Part shown: positions 32,878 to 45,871 of the stretch, piece after piece
Position numbering within the stretch: the first letter of the stretch is position 1
How the letters are laid out: each line of letters opens with the position of its first letter
Assembly: GCA_016584495.1 (NCBI GenBank)
Contig: WAID01000001.1
Coordinates: 1,178,001-1,242,000, forward strand
DNA: 64,000 bases
Reading direction: 5' to 3'
From: Celoporthe dispersa
Taxonomy: Eukaryota > Ascomycota > Sordariomycetes > Diaporthales > Cryphonectriaceae
Position numbers and translations under genes: made by a program
Notes under the pieces: model-generated
Database searches by the model: none
What the model was told of the DNA's origin: nothing
What the model saw: the letters and a program-made list of their open reading frames with translations, nothing else

Positions 32878-34909
32878 CTATCTGCTTGTGGGGGTCACGT
32901 TGATGACCGTGCTCACGTTCCCCACAAAGTTCAACACAGCAGCACTCGAGTCCGGCACGCTCACCGCGACCGTCGAGTTCTCGCTGACAACCACATACTC
33001 GCCCACGGTGACGTTCGCCAGCCTCACAGGCCGGCCCTCGTCCAGCTCATAGTTGTAGCTGTACCCATCCCACGTGATCCCGCTGAGGGCATCGCTGCCG
33101 TTGGCGCTGAGCCTCTGCACCCCGACCGGGTCGCCCGGCTGGAGGCTCCCGCCGGACACGTCAAAGGTATAGATGCGCGAGGTCCGCGTGGTGATGTTTG
33201 TGGCCTCTCCGAGCCCCGAACCGTTCACGGTGGTGTTGTAGGTGTTCATGTTGATGACCATGGCGCGGAGGAGGCCTGCGTCGGTGGCGGAATAAGCGGC
33301 GTAGGCGGCTTCGGCGTTGTCGGAGAGGGGAACATTGGCGATGGATACGGGGTTCTCCAGGGTGTTTCCCAGGAATGCAGCCACGGCGATGTTCCCATAG
33401 TAGGGCGGTTTGGTCCCGATTGTGGCGTTGACCGTCTCTATTGGCTGCCAGGAGGCGTACTGGTAGTGGTGGTGGTGGCAGCGTGTCAGAACATGGCGTA
33501 CTGATTTTCTTTTATAAGAAAAAAGGAGAGACAGAAAAAGGAAGGATTTGGCTAGCTTACTCGATAGTTTGTGCCCATGTGCATGTGTACACGCTTGAAT
33601 CCTACCGACGCGGAATACAGGTTGAAGTCCACCCCCCAGAGAGCGGCGCCAAAGGAGTTGGACAAGCCAGGCTTTCCTTCGTTGTACAGAGAATTGGTCT
33701 CGCCGAAGATCAGCGGAACTCCACTGCCGTTGGCCCAGATCTCATCGTATTCAGCAATGTGGGCGTCGACGGAAGCCACGGTCACCGAGTGGTTCAGGAG
33801 TGTTCCCTGGAGGGTGACACCAAGTGTGGTTGCGCCCGAAATGTAGCTATTTTCAAAAAGAAAGAGTCGGTCAGCATGAGCCTGAAGCCCGCCATTTTCC
33901 ATGAGAGAGATCTTCCCATGACTACTTGGGCAAGTTGATCACCTACTTGTGAGTCGAGACAAGTTTGATGTCTCCATCCGCGTCCAGGCCAGCCGCCCAG
34001 GTCTTTGGGTAGCTTTAGTGTGTTGTTGACACCAGCGAACGAAGGCGCAAAGTACCCATAGGTGTCATTCTCCAGCAGTTCAGGGCAGCTCTCCTCGAGC
34101 GAGGCCCTGATCTGACGCGTCCCGTTGAGCCACTGGGCGACATACCAGCTCTCATTCCACCCAGCCGGGCGGACTGCACCCTGGTACGAGGTCGAGTAGA
34201 GGTCAGGCTCGTTGCCGTACTCCCACATGTTCAGCTTGCCGTCGCTCAGGGCCTCGCATGCCAGCGGGACCGTGTCGAGCAGCGTCTGCCAGCCGGCAGA
34301 GTTGTTGGCCCCGAGGCCGAGGTTGAACCCGTGCGAGAACTTCACGTTGGGCCACTGTGCATACGACTCAAAGTACGAAGGGCCGATGAAGATGGTGGTG
34401 GGATAGTCTGAGGACTTGGCGTAGTCGAAGGTCCCGTTCAGTGCGTAGGGAAGGGAGGCGTTGTACAGGGCGTAGTCCTGCGTGTTGCCGCCAACGCGAA
34501 TATCTTGCTTAGTGTCAGAGCCTGGTGGCCTTAAAGACGCTGTAACCCCGCGTCGCAGCAGGTAATCAATAGGCGGGCCACTTACAGGGCTTGGTACCGG
34601 TTAGATTGCCAATGTTGTTGAGGAGGTTGTCCGAGAACGTGTTGGGCATGGAGTTGTTGCCTATATGATTATGCCGTGATCAGTTGCCACACACACACGA
34701 TCTGCAGTGACTGAGATTTTTTTTTTCTCTTCTTCTTTTGGAGATGACAACTCACCAGCAAAGTCAGGGAACGAGGAGAACTCGATCGAGTAGCTGACAA
34801 AGGCCTCGGGAAACGGTTCGCTGGCACTGACGAGAGCATCGTTGAGGGCGTACTGGGCAGCTTGAGACCCTGTGGCAGCAACTAGCACGGAAAGGTTTGA
34901 GACCCTCAT
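32878..34909 (-). CDS. Secreted GH79-type glycosidase (beta-glucuronidase-like), about 550 aa; one-base frame break
   Basis: Exons are 34909..34756, 34660..34586, 34503..33947, 33846..33561 and 33459..32878. The signal peptide is short (MRVSNLSVLVAATGSQA). Family features are EAFVSYSIEFSSFPDFAG, YIRVGGNTQDYALYN, and the acid/base site WEYGNEPDLYS. The nucleophile region is VPLIFGETNSLYN. The C-terminal GH79C beta-sandwich holds YELDEGRPVRLANVTVGEYV. Many NxS/T sites fit secretion. Fungal relatives remove glucuronic acid (often 4-O-methyl) from arabinogalactan or other plant or proteoglycan glycans. In exon 3 the frame slips between NTLKLPK and TWAAGLDADGDIKLVSTH because of one extra T at 34004-34006 (plus strand); the downstream phases fit only if it is removed. 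Confidence 0.88.
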
Positions 34910-36936
34910 CTTGATCTGTGTTGTCTCGCGCTCGGGAGATCAGGGTGCGAGGCTGCTGGTACGCGAGGCAGGTCTGTCAACAAGCTCGACCACAAGAGCC
35001 CCTCGAGGTCACACTGTCGATTCTTATGTACGAGGCAGAAGAGGAGCTAGTGCTTGCTTCACATGTCGCATACAAGTGAAGGGTGCGGGGCAGGTGAAGT
35101 GATATTTATTCGCACGAACAGGAGCCCTTGTTTCGTTTCAAGCGGGATAAAGTAGACATTCACTACCGAGCAATGATGACCAACCCAGCATTTCTTGCAT
35201 AGTGAATCAGGGCAGCCAATGACAATATACACCGTGAACCCCGGACGACAACTCAAACTCCACCTTTCGGGTGGTTAGGGCTGCATTTGGTTGGAGATAG
35301 CGTCACGCGCCAGGGTAGCAGATTACCACCTACAGGGACAGGGACCAGCTTCCCCGCAAAGATGCTTGAAAATGCCTGCGATGTGAATCTCGGGTCGCCT
35401 GTGTAGCAGCTGGGCAACGTTCTTGTTCGAGACTCGAGAGGGTTTTTCTATCTAAAAACTCAGGTATTCTTGATGACTATCAGGTGCACGGATTGCAGGA
35501 GGATCATTGAGATCAAGCAATGCGGCCACAAATGCAAACACTACTGTCACCCATATTAAACACTGACTTCTCGGTGATTAATAGAATGCATGTCCCGAGT
35601 TCCCAGTGTCTCACCGCCCGAGATCCTCTTGGAATCAAGGCAAGCCACGCTCTCGAGCATCCTGCCAAGAATTGATAGCATCCAAGATACTCGGTCATAG
35701 AAGCGCGACGTAACATTCACACTCGGCGATAACATGAAATGCGAGGACCACCCGTAGCAGCACCCATGCCAATATCAGTGCGGCGTAATTCAGATGCAAC
35801 TTTGAAGTCTTGCGCTCAACAGATCCACCCGTATATGGGCCCTCGCATCCTTTATGAGCAGCGCTAGGAAGAGAGGCCTTCATTCGTCTAATATTATTCT
35901 TAAAGCATTCTAGTGTTCCAATGGATGGTGCTGACCTGTACTTCAACCTCATGTTTACTCTACACTGTACCTCGTGTTATTTAATTCTATCACTAGAGTT
36001 ACTTCGAGTCTGGTCCTGCCCAGTTGCGAACTAACACTTTCATTCTGAATGGTCATGCTAACTGTTTATATCATGCTACGCAAGATACGCACCCTGACCC
36101 TTAGAGAGAGAGCGAGAGACAGAGAGAAAAAAGAGTGACATCACAAGATTGATTACTAAATTACCGATGCAGTTAGCAGGCGCAGAGGGAGGGGTGAACA
36201 TTGTAATTCAATCCAAGGATGGTACGTTGAAGGACGCTGCGGTCTCATGGGAGAGAAGGAGAGAAGAATACAGTTAGTTACAGGGCAATGAGCATATACT
36301 TGAGTCAATATTCATCTTCATTTGGGGAGCAGAATAGACGATGGGTGAGTCAGCACGTACTTTCACTCGGGCGTACTGTTGTGATAAGATAAAAATTCGG
36401 CTATCCAAATAAGGCATGTAGATGCGAAGGCCCTTAGACCTGCCCACGATCAGAAGCTGTCGACCACTTACTGTGGAGGGGTTTACAGAGTGACCTGTCT
36501 CCCTCTTCTCCAACTCTCCAAGACACAACATACACACACACACAAAGTGACGTCCCCCAGACCAGTCCGTTTTCAGTCGAGACGTCATCAAGGCTGCAAG
36601 ATACATTCCGTGGGCCTCTGCACACCCTTTCTTTTCGCCTCCATCTTCTCTGGATTTGAAAATCATTCACCAGCAACTGGGGAATCGGCCAGCCCACACC
36701 TGGAGAGCCGGCCCTCGGAAAGAGGTCGTGAGTTCCCGGACAGCAAGCGTCAATTGGGTAATTGATTCATGAGACAACCGGGCCGGGTCGCATATCGACT
36801 TTGCACAGCCTATCACAGACCTCACTCCATCCTCATCGGGCCTCCTCTTCAGGTGACAAGTTCAACTACTTAAGGTGCGCCGCTAGCTCCCGCGACCCTG
36901 TGGCTGCTGGCGCGAGGGAGCTCTTCTCGCAACAAC
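34910..36936. other. 2-kb divergent intergenic region between GH79 and SSADH
   Basis: Upstream regions of the GH79 gene (-) and the SSADH gene (+). AT-leaning with dispersed short repeats, including GA-rich 36101-36130 and (CA)n near 36530-36545. No gene is recognised. Confidence 0.5.
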
Positions 36937-38735
36937 ATGTCCATGTCCCTCCTGCCTGCCTCCAGGCTCGTGTCCAGATCTGCCCGTTTCCAGAGAAGCA
37001 CGCTCCCTACGATCTTACTCTCCACACGCCGCCTCGCATCTACAATGGCCCCCAAGGTATGTATGCTCTCAACCGTGTGACGGCAGCGCGGGGGGAGAGA
37101 GGTGCTGACACAGCAGGCCAACAGCTCAGAGACCCTTCCCTCTTCAAGACGGACGTCTGTTACGTCAATGGCGAGTGGGTGAAGGCCGCCTCGGGCAATA
37201 CCTTTGAGGTCCATGACCCCGCCACCGGCGAGCTGGTCGGGACCTGCCCAGAGTTCGACGCCAAGGACACGGCAAAGGCCATCGAGGCCGCCCAGGCCGC
37301 CTTCGTCTCCTTCCGCACGCAGACCGGCCGCCAGCGCTCCAAGCTGCTGCGGAGGTGGTACGAGCTCATGCAGGAGAACGCCGAGGACCTGGCAGCCCTG
37401 ATCACCTGGGAGAACGGCAAGCCGCTGGCGGACGCCAAGGGCGAGGTCGCCTACGCCGCCAACTTCTTCGAGTGGTTCAGCGAGGAGGCCCCCAGGATAT
37501 ACGGCGAGACCATCCCCGCCACCGTGCCCGGGAACCGCGTTCTCACCATCAAGGAGCCCGTCGGCGTCTGCGGCCTGATCACGCCGTGGAACTTCCCTGC
37601 CGCCATGATCACGCGCAAGGCGGGCCCCGCGCTGGCCGTCGGCTGCACCACCGTCACCAAGGCACCCGGCGAGACCCCCTTTACCTCTCTGGCCCTGGCT
37701 GAGCTGGCTCACCGGGCCGGCATACCTAAGGGCGTCGTCAACGTCATCACCACCCTCAAGAACACCCCAGAGGTCGGCTCCGAGCTCACGTCGAACCCCA
37801 TCGTCCGCAAGGTCTCCTTCACCGGGTCTACCGGCGTCGGCAAGCTGCTCATGAAGCAGTCCTCCAGCACGCTGAAGAAGCTCTCCTTTGAGCTCGGCGG
37901 GAACGCCCCCTTCATCGTCTTTGACGACGCCGACCTGGACACTGCTGGTAAATCCCGCTCCCTGTTGAGACCCCGACAGCTGTCAATGAGTGCTGACCCC
38001 TTCCCCCCCAGTCGCCGGAGCAATCGCCTCCAAGTTCCGCTCCTCCGGCCAGACCTGCGTGTGCGCAAACCGCATCTTCGTGCAAAGGGCATCTACGACG
38101 CCTTCGCCACCGCCTTCGCGGCCAAGGTGAAGGCCTTCAAGGTCGGCAACGGCTTCACCGACGGCACCACGCACGGCCCGCTCATCCACGACCGTGCCAT
38201 TGACAAGGTCGACGCGCATGTCCGTGACGCCGAGAAGAAGGGCGCCAAGGTCATCGCCGGCGGCCAGAAGCTGCCCGACCTCGGCGCTAACTTCTACCAG
38301 CCGACGGTCATCACGGGCCTGACCGGCGAGATGGCCATCGCGAGCGAGGAGACGTTCGGCCCCGTAGCCGGCCTGTTCCCCTTCGAGACGGAGGAGGAGG
38401 TCATCAAGATTGCCAACGCGACGCCGGTGGGCCTGGCCGGGTACTTCTTCTCCCGGGACCTGCAGAGGGTGTTCCGCGTCGCGGAGGCGCTGGATGTGGG
38501 TATGGTGGGTGCCAACACGGGGATCATCTCTGACCCGGCCGCGCCCTTTGGCGGTGTCAAGGAGTCTGGTTTTGGTCGGGAGGGATCCAAGTATGGAGTG
38601 GAGGAGTACATGGTAAGTACACCCAAGCACCAGGAGCGGGTCTCTTTTGGACGCTGGGGTGCTGACACTAACCTTGTTGTCTAGGTCACCAAGATGATCA
38701 CGTTTGGTGGCATGAGCCAGCCTCTGCAGAGCTAG
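36937..38735 (+). CDS. UGA2: Succinate-semialdehyde dehydrogenase, mitochondrial, 531 aa; one-base frame break
   Basis: Exons are 36937..37056, 37125..37947, 38012..38612 and 38685..38735. The first encodes a basic, Ser-rich mitochondrial targeting sequence (MSMSLLPASRLVSRSARFQR) and splices to LRDPSLFKTDVCYVNGEWV. ALDH motifs include ITPWNFPAAMITRKAGPALA, KAPGETPFTSLA, FTGSTGVGKLLM, catalytic Glu in LSFELGGNAPFIVFDDADLD, catalytic Cys in FRSSGQTCVCANRIFVQ, EETFGPVAGLFPF and AAPFGGVKESGFGREGS. It ends MITFGGMSQPLQS. The enzyme oxidises succinate semialdehyde to succinate in the GABA shunt. The frame breaks after IFVQR, where the G run at 38087-38089 is one base short of GIYDAFA. The last exon is short (17 codons). 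Confidence 0.92.
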
Positions 38736-40043
38736 AGACGGACGGGCTATTGCAAGGGCGAGATGAGGATGAAGTTCTGGATAGTAACGCTTGGTCTCAA
38801 TTGACGATTGTGTGGGGGGGGGGGGCAAAAAAAAGTCTGCTATTATGTCCCGTGCGCAGCTGATGAGAGCGACAGATTATTCGCTTTTCAAGACTGTGGC
38901 TGCACCAGATCGGTAATCTTCGAAAGGGAGGGGAGGGAGAAGGGAATAAAAGACAGCAAAACTCATTTACATTTCTTGTCTGTGGCTATGCTTGCTCATA
39001 TGGTTGATAACAACACACAGCTGGGCGGCCAGGTTTAACTAGAGAGAGGCCCGAGGATATCATATGTGAGAGAGATGAAGGGCGCGGGTCGTTCAGGCCC
39101 CTAGACCACAGCGCAACACAGCACAGTCTGTCTCTCTTCCGATGATTGCGAGACTTCCCCAATCCCTGGTCCACGCAACAAGTCTTCTTCCAGGCTGGGC
39201 GGCGCACCAGCTTGGGACGAGAAGAGCCAGCTTTGAAAGACCGATTCTATCTTGGGAACTAAAATACACCGTTTTCATCTCACAGCAGACCACTCTCAAA
39301 TCCCGAACCCCCCCTCCAAAACCTTTGACCGTGGTACTTGGCTATTATTCCATCATGAGATCACCTATCAGAGAACACCAAATAGTAGTTCCGTACACCT
39401 ACAAAAACTCAAACATGGCCTCTGCGGGATATCTTGCTTCGAAAATATAAAAATGTTATCTATATATATATGTATATATATGCATATATATATGGGTATC
39501 GACATGGATGAGATTATTAAAACCTAGCTCAGCCCATTCATTGATTCGCAGGGCAAGCTGCCAACCAAAAACGTCCTCGAGAATGGGCAGCCAGGTTTCC
39601 AAAACAACACGAAAAGATAATAAGCCTCCCCCTTCCCTGTTCTTGTCGACATGTACTCTTGATTGATACCCTCCCTCATTTGCCCGCTCCGCCCTTCCGC
39701 GTTTATTGTCTTGGCTCTCCCTCTCCCCACCGCCTATGTTGGCCTCCCGTATCTAAAAAAAATTAAAAAAAAACGCCTCGCAAGCACAAGAATGCCCCCT
39801 CAAAACTCCAAGCTATGTGTGGTCGCGTAAAGGGGTCTCATTGAGATTTGAACCGAGGCTTTTAGGGGATGCCCCTGTCTAGTGTATACCGTGTGTTCAG
39901 TTGAGGAAGTCTCGTTGGCATCGTCCAAAAAAAAAAAAGAAAAGGCGTCTAAGTATAATCATATATCAGCCCTCCTTTCTTTCTTGCCTTTCTTTCTTTT
40001 CATCTTGGACTTGATGCTCTTCTATTCCACAGGCGTGACAGCT
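38736..40043. other. Convergent 3' flanks with low-complexity tracts
   Basis: Flanks of the SSADH gene (+) and the histidine kinase (-). It holds a poly-G/poly-A junction near 38813-38833, a TA-rich repeat at 39460-39493, and A-rich tracts at 39757-39772 and 39929-39942. No gene. Confidence 0.5.
39460..39493 (+). repeat. Imperfect (TA)n
   Basis: About 34 bp of TA units interrupted by TG and GC, in a non-coding 3' flank. Confidence 0.8.
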
Positions 40044-43000
40044 TCAAGCGGAAAACGGAAATGCGGCCAGCTGATCAGACGCCGGAGAGGCCAAAGACAT
40101 GGGCGACGCGACTGGCGTGTTGCCCGTGGGCGGGTCCAGGAGCAGTTTGGTGATCTTGGGCGTCAGCTCCGGCGCGCGGAAGGGTTTCGACACAATGTCA
40201 TCCTGCAAAAGGTCAGCTTGGTTCTGCCTCACCAGTGTGATCATTCGTCAGGAGGCGGCTCCTTCAAGACATACCATCCCGGAGGCTCTGGCTTCTCCGA
40301 TCTGCTCTGGCCTCACATACGCCGTGACAGCAATGATCGGGAGCCGCGTCATGAGAACCCCTGCTCTCTCCAGCTCCCTGATCCTCCGGGCGCAGGTCAT
40401 GCCGTCCATGACGGGCATCTCCAGGTCCATCAGGATGATGGACACATTGATCACATCCTGGTCGCCCTCGCCCAGCACAGCCGGTGGTGGAGGGTCGATA
40501 CCCTCGGCGGCGGCGGCCTGGTGGTCCCAGTGCCTCGACCTCCGTAACATTTCGATGGCCTCGCCGCCGTGATTGGCCAGGTGCGCCTTGAAGCCGTACC
40601 TCTTGAGCAGGCGACCGAGGACCTTCTGGTTGACCTCGTTGTCCTCGACAACGAGCACGTCGACGGTGGCCGGGTCGATGGCGGGGAGGATCGGGAGCGC
40701 TGGTGATTCCGCCGGCGCCATGTCCTTGAGCGTCACTGGCGGGCTGGCCAGCACGTGAGAAGCAGGAGGTGGTGGCGGAGGTTCAGGCTCCTCCGCGCAC
40801 TTGCGGCTCTTGATGTAAAAAGCAAACGTGCTTCCGGCGCCCTTTTGCGAGAGCACGCCGATCTGTCCGCCCTGGAGCTCCGTGAGCATGCGCGAGATGA
40901 ACAACCCCAGACCCGAGCCGCCGTATTCGACGTGTGTTCGGGGTGACGTCTGCCGAAACCGCTGAAACAGCATGGTGCGCTCCTCGTCGGTGAGCCCTGG
41001 TCCTGTATCAGACACGGACAGGTGCAGGTTGAACTTGTCGCCGTCGCCCCACTCGGCCTTGTCTGTAATGTCCTCGCCGGAGACGGTGTCGCCCTGAAAG
41101 AACTCGATACCGGCCACCTGCGCCTGCGAGATATCCTTGGACGCGCCCAGGGTGACGATGATCGAGCGTTGTTCCTGCTTCTGGGTGAACTTGATGGCGT
41201 TGGTCAGGGAGGTTGATGAGGACCTGCTGCAGGCGGGCCGGGTCAAGCCTGGCGAGGGTGATGTCCATGTCGTAGTAAGACTGGTCGATGCGGAACTCGG
41301 ACTTGATGTTGTTGGACACGAGCTCGGCGTCGAACATCTTGAGGCTCGTCTCGATCACCTCGACGGGTCTGGTGATGGTGGGCGTCACCTCGAGCATACG
41401 CGAGTCAAGCCTCGAGAGCGTTAGCACGTCGTTGATGATCTTCTTTTGGTGGTTTGCACACAGCGAGATCGTATTCGCGGCGTCGTAGCAAGACTCGAGG
41501 GTCGAGCGGAGGCTGTCGGGCACCTCGACGGGCTGCGCCTTCCGGTACGCTGTGATGCTGCCGATGATCTCGTCGGCGCACTGGCACAGTGCGCTCAGCG
41601 GGTTCCGCATCTCGTGGCTGGTCATGTCGATAAAGTTCTCCTGCTGGCGCTTGAGCTCGAGTGCCTCCTCTCTCCTCTGCTTCTGGAAGGCCTCTGCCCA
41701 CTTCTGCTGGCTGATGTCCGTGATGCAGCCGAAGATGGCCTTTGTCGTCCCGGCTGCGTCCTTTTCTGGGTACGCACTCATCAGCGCCCACGTCTCGATC
41801 GGGTGCCCGTTCGCCTCGCGCGGTGCCTTGAACCGGAACTCGAGCGTGATGGATACCGTGTCGTCGATCAGCCTCCTCCACGCCTCCTCGACGGCGGGCC
41901 TGTCCTGAGGGAGGATGCTGTCCATCCAGGAGTCGAACGAGTCGATCGCCCGGGGGTGTCTTGAGATTTCCCACCACGAGTCGTTGCAGAAGTTGATGTG
42001 GCCCTGCGCATTCGTGATAAAGATACCCACAGGCGCAAACTCGGCCATGCGGGTGAACTTGTACTCGCTGTCCACGGCCTCTTGTGTGCGCAGGCGGAGC
42101 TCCTGTGAGAGCTGCTGGCGGTCTAGTGCGGCGATCCGCGCCGCCTGCTGGCCGCGCTTGATCTCCTCCTCAAAGAGCACGACGGAGGCCATCGAGGTCG
42201 CCAGCTGCCGCGAAAGGAGATTAATGAACAGGCGGTAGTCGTCGTTGTACGGCCTCCTCGGGTTCACGCCCAGGACAATGAAACCGACCACGCCCTCCCC
42301 GGTGGTCGGATGCACTGGGAAGACAACAACAGTCCTGGAGGGGTCTCCAAAGCCTCTCCACTCGATCCCCTCGATGAGGTGCTGTGGGAGCGTCCCGTCG
42401 TCCTTGTTGAGGACGATAGGAACTGAAGGCTGTGACATGGATGCCCTCATGTACGGCGCAAAGCAATCATTGCTCGTTCTCAAGTCGATGGAGGACATCT
42501 CGCTGTAGAAGTGGCCAGCAGGCACACCGAGGGAGCCTGCGAGCTGGATCCGGGGAGGGTTGGCAGCGCTGCCCGAGTGCATCGAGGACATGTCGCTGTC
42601 CGACTCGTCCGCAACCGAGTAGATCAGGGCGAACGGAATATCGGACTCGTTGTACTCGAGGCCCTTGTGGACCTGCCTCCAGAACTGCTGCACGTCCCGC
42701 GCGAGGGATGTCCTCTCGCCCACCTCCCGCAGCGTGAACATCCTCCGCTCGTTGACCTTCCGCCGAGTGTTCTCAAAGGCCGGGTTGTAGAGGGCGACGA
42801 CAGACCCGTCCGCGCCGACCAGGGGCACGATGGACCAGCTGAAGAAGGTCTCCTCGAGGAAGCCGTTCCGGGAGATGAAGAGCCTGTCGTCGTGCTTCAT
42901 GGTGGCCTGTCCGCCGTGCCAGGCGGCGTCAAAGACGGGCTTGAGCTCGTCCCAGATCTCGGCCCAGGCTTCGATGTAGCTCTGGCCCATCAGTCTCGGG

Positions 43001-45140
43001 TGCTTCTGGCCGGCCAGGCTGAGGTAGGCCTCGTTGTAGATGGCGATGTACTCGGGGCCCCAGTACATGGCGGCGGGATGCGGGCTTCCCATGACCATGT
43101 TGGACATGGTACGCAGATCCCCTGGCCAGTCCTGGATCGGTCCCAATGGTGTATCCTCCCATCTTACTGATCGTGCAAATTGTAGATGTGGTGAGAGTAC
43201 TAAAAGAACACCAGGGAGATCGGATTAATTTTGCTTGTCAGACGGAGCGGACAAACTCACTCTAGAGACAACATGTGGCTGTACAAGAGAGGGAGAAAGA
43301 AAGAAAAAAAAAGAGAGGGAGAGGGAAAAGGAAAAAGAGACTTACCACTGACATCCACAATCCTCGTCCAGTCAAAAGTCTGCGTGAGATCCGCATCCGC
43401 GCTCGGATCAGGGCTGTGTACCTCCTCAGTCTGCACCTCCGGCGTGTCCGGTCTCAGGTCCGCCAGGTCTCGGGGTTCCGAGTAGGCCCGTCGGCCAACA
43501 GTGCCACACTGGCCAGGCGAGGCATCGCCAAAGTAGTCCGTCTCGCTGAGGGCCCTGTCTCTGCCCGGGGCTGGTGTGTCCCTCGAGGGGTGGGCCCCCT
43601 GGCTCGCTGTTCCAGGACAGTGCTCGCCCTGGCCGGAGGGACAGGGGACGTGGGCGTGATCGAGACGGCCGACGCGTTGCCGCTGACGAAGCGGTATCGG
43701 TTCGCCAGCGTGGAGCAGGTCCAGCTGATGCCGCCATAGGAGAGAGAAGGGAGGGACACGTCCATGGACCTGTTGTCCTTGACGAAGCTGACGACCCACG
43801 CCTTGAACCTCGAGAACTCGCTGTTGTCCCCTGGGCTCTGCGAGATGAGCCCATAGACACCCTGCGACGCCCGCAGCGAGGCGTTCACAAACAGCAGCCT
43901 CAGGGGCGCGTCCGCGTTGAAGTTGGCGCGGTTCGTGATGTCGATGATAAATGACGGCCTCTCGTCCGCCTCGAGCAGGTCGATGACGCTCAGCCCCTGG
44001 AGACCGCGCAGCTCGGCCGGCAGGTGACGGTTCTCGCTGCCGCTGCCGCTCCTCGACGACGAGTGGCTGTCGGACGCGGCGCTGCCGGGCGTGCTCAGGC
44101 CGTGGCCCGCCCTGGAGGGGCTCGCAGAGCTGGCGGGGCCCTTGGGCAGCTTGACGGTGCGGACGACATTCTGGTCCTCGCGCAGGCGGTTCAACATCGC
44201 CGCGGAGGGCTCTGCACTGGGGAAGCTGACGGGGCGGCCGGTCATGTGTGGCCGCCGCGGGTGCGAGCTGGAAGAGAAGAACAGCGGCGAGACGTCGGGC
44301 AGGGCCAGCCCCTCAAAAAGTCCGAGGGCGGGCGATGTTGGAGAGGTCGAGCTTGCCGGGGGGGAGCAGGCGAGGCTTCTTGGCCGGGGGCGGGGGCCGG
44401 GAGAGGGCAGATGGATCGAAATTGTCTGCGCTGGCGGATCGCTTTGCCGCACTGGAAGGTGGAGGAAGGGGACGGGGCCCCGTGCTGCCGCCCTCGGGTG
44501 GTTTGCAGGCGTGTGTGGGTCTGGCGACGCGGGGGCCACAGGCCAGTGCTCTGGATGTTCTGGCGGCGTCGTCGTCGCTGCTGCTGCTGCTGCTGTTCTC
44601 CCTCTTGTTGTTGATGTTGCTGGGGCTGAGCAGCAGCCTTGACTCGAGGCAGCACCACCACCACCGGCACCACCAGCACCGGCAGCAGGAGGAGGAAGAA
44701 AGAGAGGGAGGAAGGAAGGAGAGGCAGCGCCCACGTCCGACTGATCGCAAACGCCGGTGGCAGCTGTCAAACCATACTGTCCAAGCTGCCGACCGCGTTG
44801 CCCGACCAGCTGCGCGGCGAGCCTGGCGGCGTCGTCGGACGGCTGTGCTGCGGTGTTCCTGCAGCAGCGCGGCCTGGGCTGTCGGAGAGGAGGGGCAGGA
44901 GGGAAGACAAGACGTGCGGCTGGGAAGGAACCCAGGGAGGACGAAGAGGAGGAAGGAGCAGCCGGGGGCGAGGTGGAGGAGGAAACCGAGGTTAGCGAAG
45001 GACTGAGCAGCGGACAGGTCAGGTTCCCGCCGTTTGGGGGGAGTGGTAGTGCTAGCGGTAGTAGCTGTAGTAGTAAAAGGAGCTGTGGGAGGAGAAGAAG
45101 AAAAAGACAGCCCGACCGCTGAGGCCCAATTCGTTTTCAT
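40044..45140 (-). CDS. Hybrid histidine kinase (PAS/GAF-type sensor, HisKA, HATPase, receiver); several frame breaks
   Basis: Well-supported exons are 43346 upward (N-terminal), 43166..40275 and 40202..40044. The introns (GTAAGT...ATCAG; GTATGT...TGCAG) join IVDVS(V)RWEDTPLGPIQDW and ASGM|DDIVSKPFR. The order is: Ser/Pro-rich N-terminus; PAS-like sensor (LSVIDLLEADERPSFIIDI, PLRLLFVNASLRAS); PAS (MYWGPEYIAIYNEAYLSLAG); a GAF-like segment; another PAS (EFAPVGIFITNAQGHINFCN); H-box TSHEMRNPLSALCQC; N-box TNAIKF; G-boxes VSDTGPGL and GGSGLGLFISRM. The receiver shows VLVVEDNEVNQKVL, phospho-Asp LMDLEMPVMDG and the KPF lysine. Frame breaks lie at 41207-41209 (one extra base), 43595-43599 (one missing) and 44315-44319 (one extra). 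The 5' end is unsettled: ATG 45140 is possible but the 44.3-45.1 kb part switches frame in low-complexity sequence; ATG 44244 (MTGRPVSFPSAE) is a shorter option. It should feed a phosphorelay to Ypd1. Confidence 0.85.
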
Positions 45141-45871
45141 GCAGCGACGGCTGGTGTTTCTCTAGATTCATGAAGGATAAGGAAGGAGCGATCGAGGATT
45201 GTCGACCCGACAGTGTGTGTCAGTCAACAACGGGTCCCTCTCGCATGTTGCGGTAGAAGTGGGAATAGGGTAGAGTAAAAAAAAAAATAATAAAAAAAAA
45301 AAGACACGATGGGTAAGGGGGCCCTGTGAACAGCGGTAACGGCTGGGGAAATCGATCTTGTGGCAGTCCGTCGATCTGGCTAGTCCAGGTGGAAAGCTAA
45401 AGCCGTTGGGACGGTCGATGGACTGCAGAGACCAGCCAGGGGGGGGGGGTGTATGGTTTATTTGGTCCAGGGCACGAGGATGATTTTAGTGTTGGTGTGT
45501 TTTTTCCTTCCCTCCTTCTCTCTTTCTGCTTCTGGTTTTTCTTTTCGCTCTTTGGTTTATGATAAGTCGTGTCTGGTGCAGTATATAACATACAGCATCC
45601 AGGACAGAGAGTGAAGGGGGGGTGGGGGAAAGAAAAAGAAAGAGGGTGAAAGATGGTGATGATCTTTTTCTCTTGGGCCGTTTCCTCTAGACGAGATGGA
45701 GGAGGAAGAGCAGGAGCCGCTCTGTCAAGGAGAATCCCCTTTGTGGTTCGGTGCTGCCCTTGGAAAAGAGTTGGTGACTGACTGACTGACTGGCCGGCCG
45801 GACAGGTCGAAGAGAGGTGATCGTGAGTGTGAGGGCCTTCTCTCCGAACTGTACTGTGCTCCGGGGAAACC

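Noticed and set aside
36762..38684. Single 640-codon frame for the SSADH
   Set aside because: It reads through two introns (37057-37124, 37948-38011) and out of frame across the catalytic Cys. The spliced model gives all ALDH motifs and a targeting peptide.
39825..39880. tRNA-like T-loop (GGTTCAAATCTC on the minus strand)
   Set aside because: The five-base stem does not pair and no acceptor, D or anticodon arms can be drawn around it.
44313..45140. Separate short membrane-like protein suggested by the Cys/Trp-rich frame
   Set aside because: The Cys/Trp run comes from reading CCACCACCAC-type repeats in the wrong frame. The flanking parts fit the histidine kinase N-terminus.
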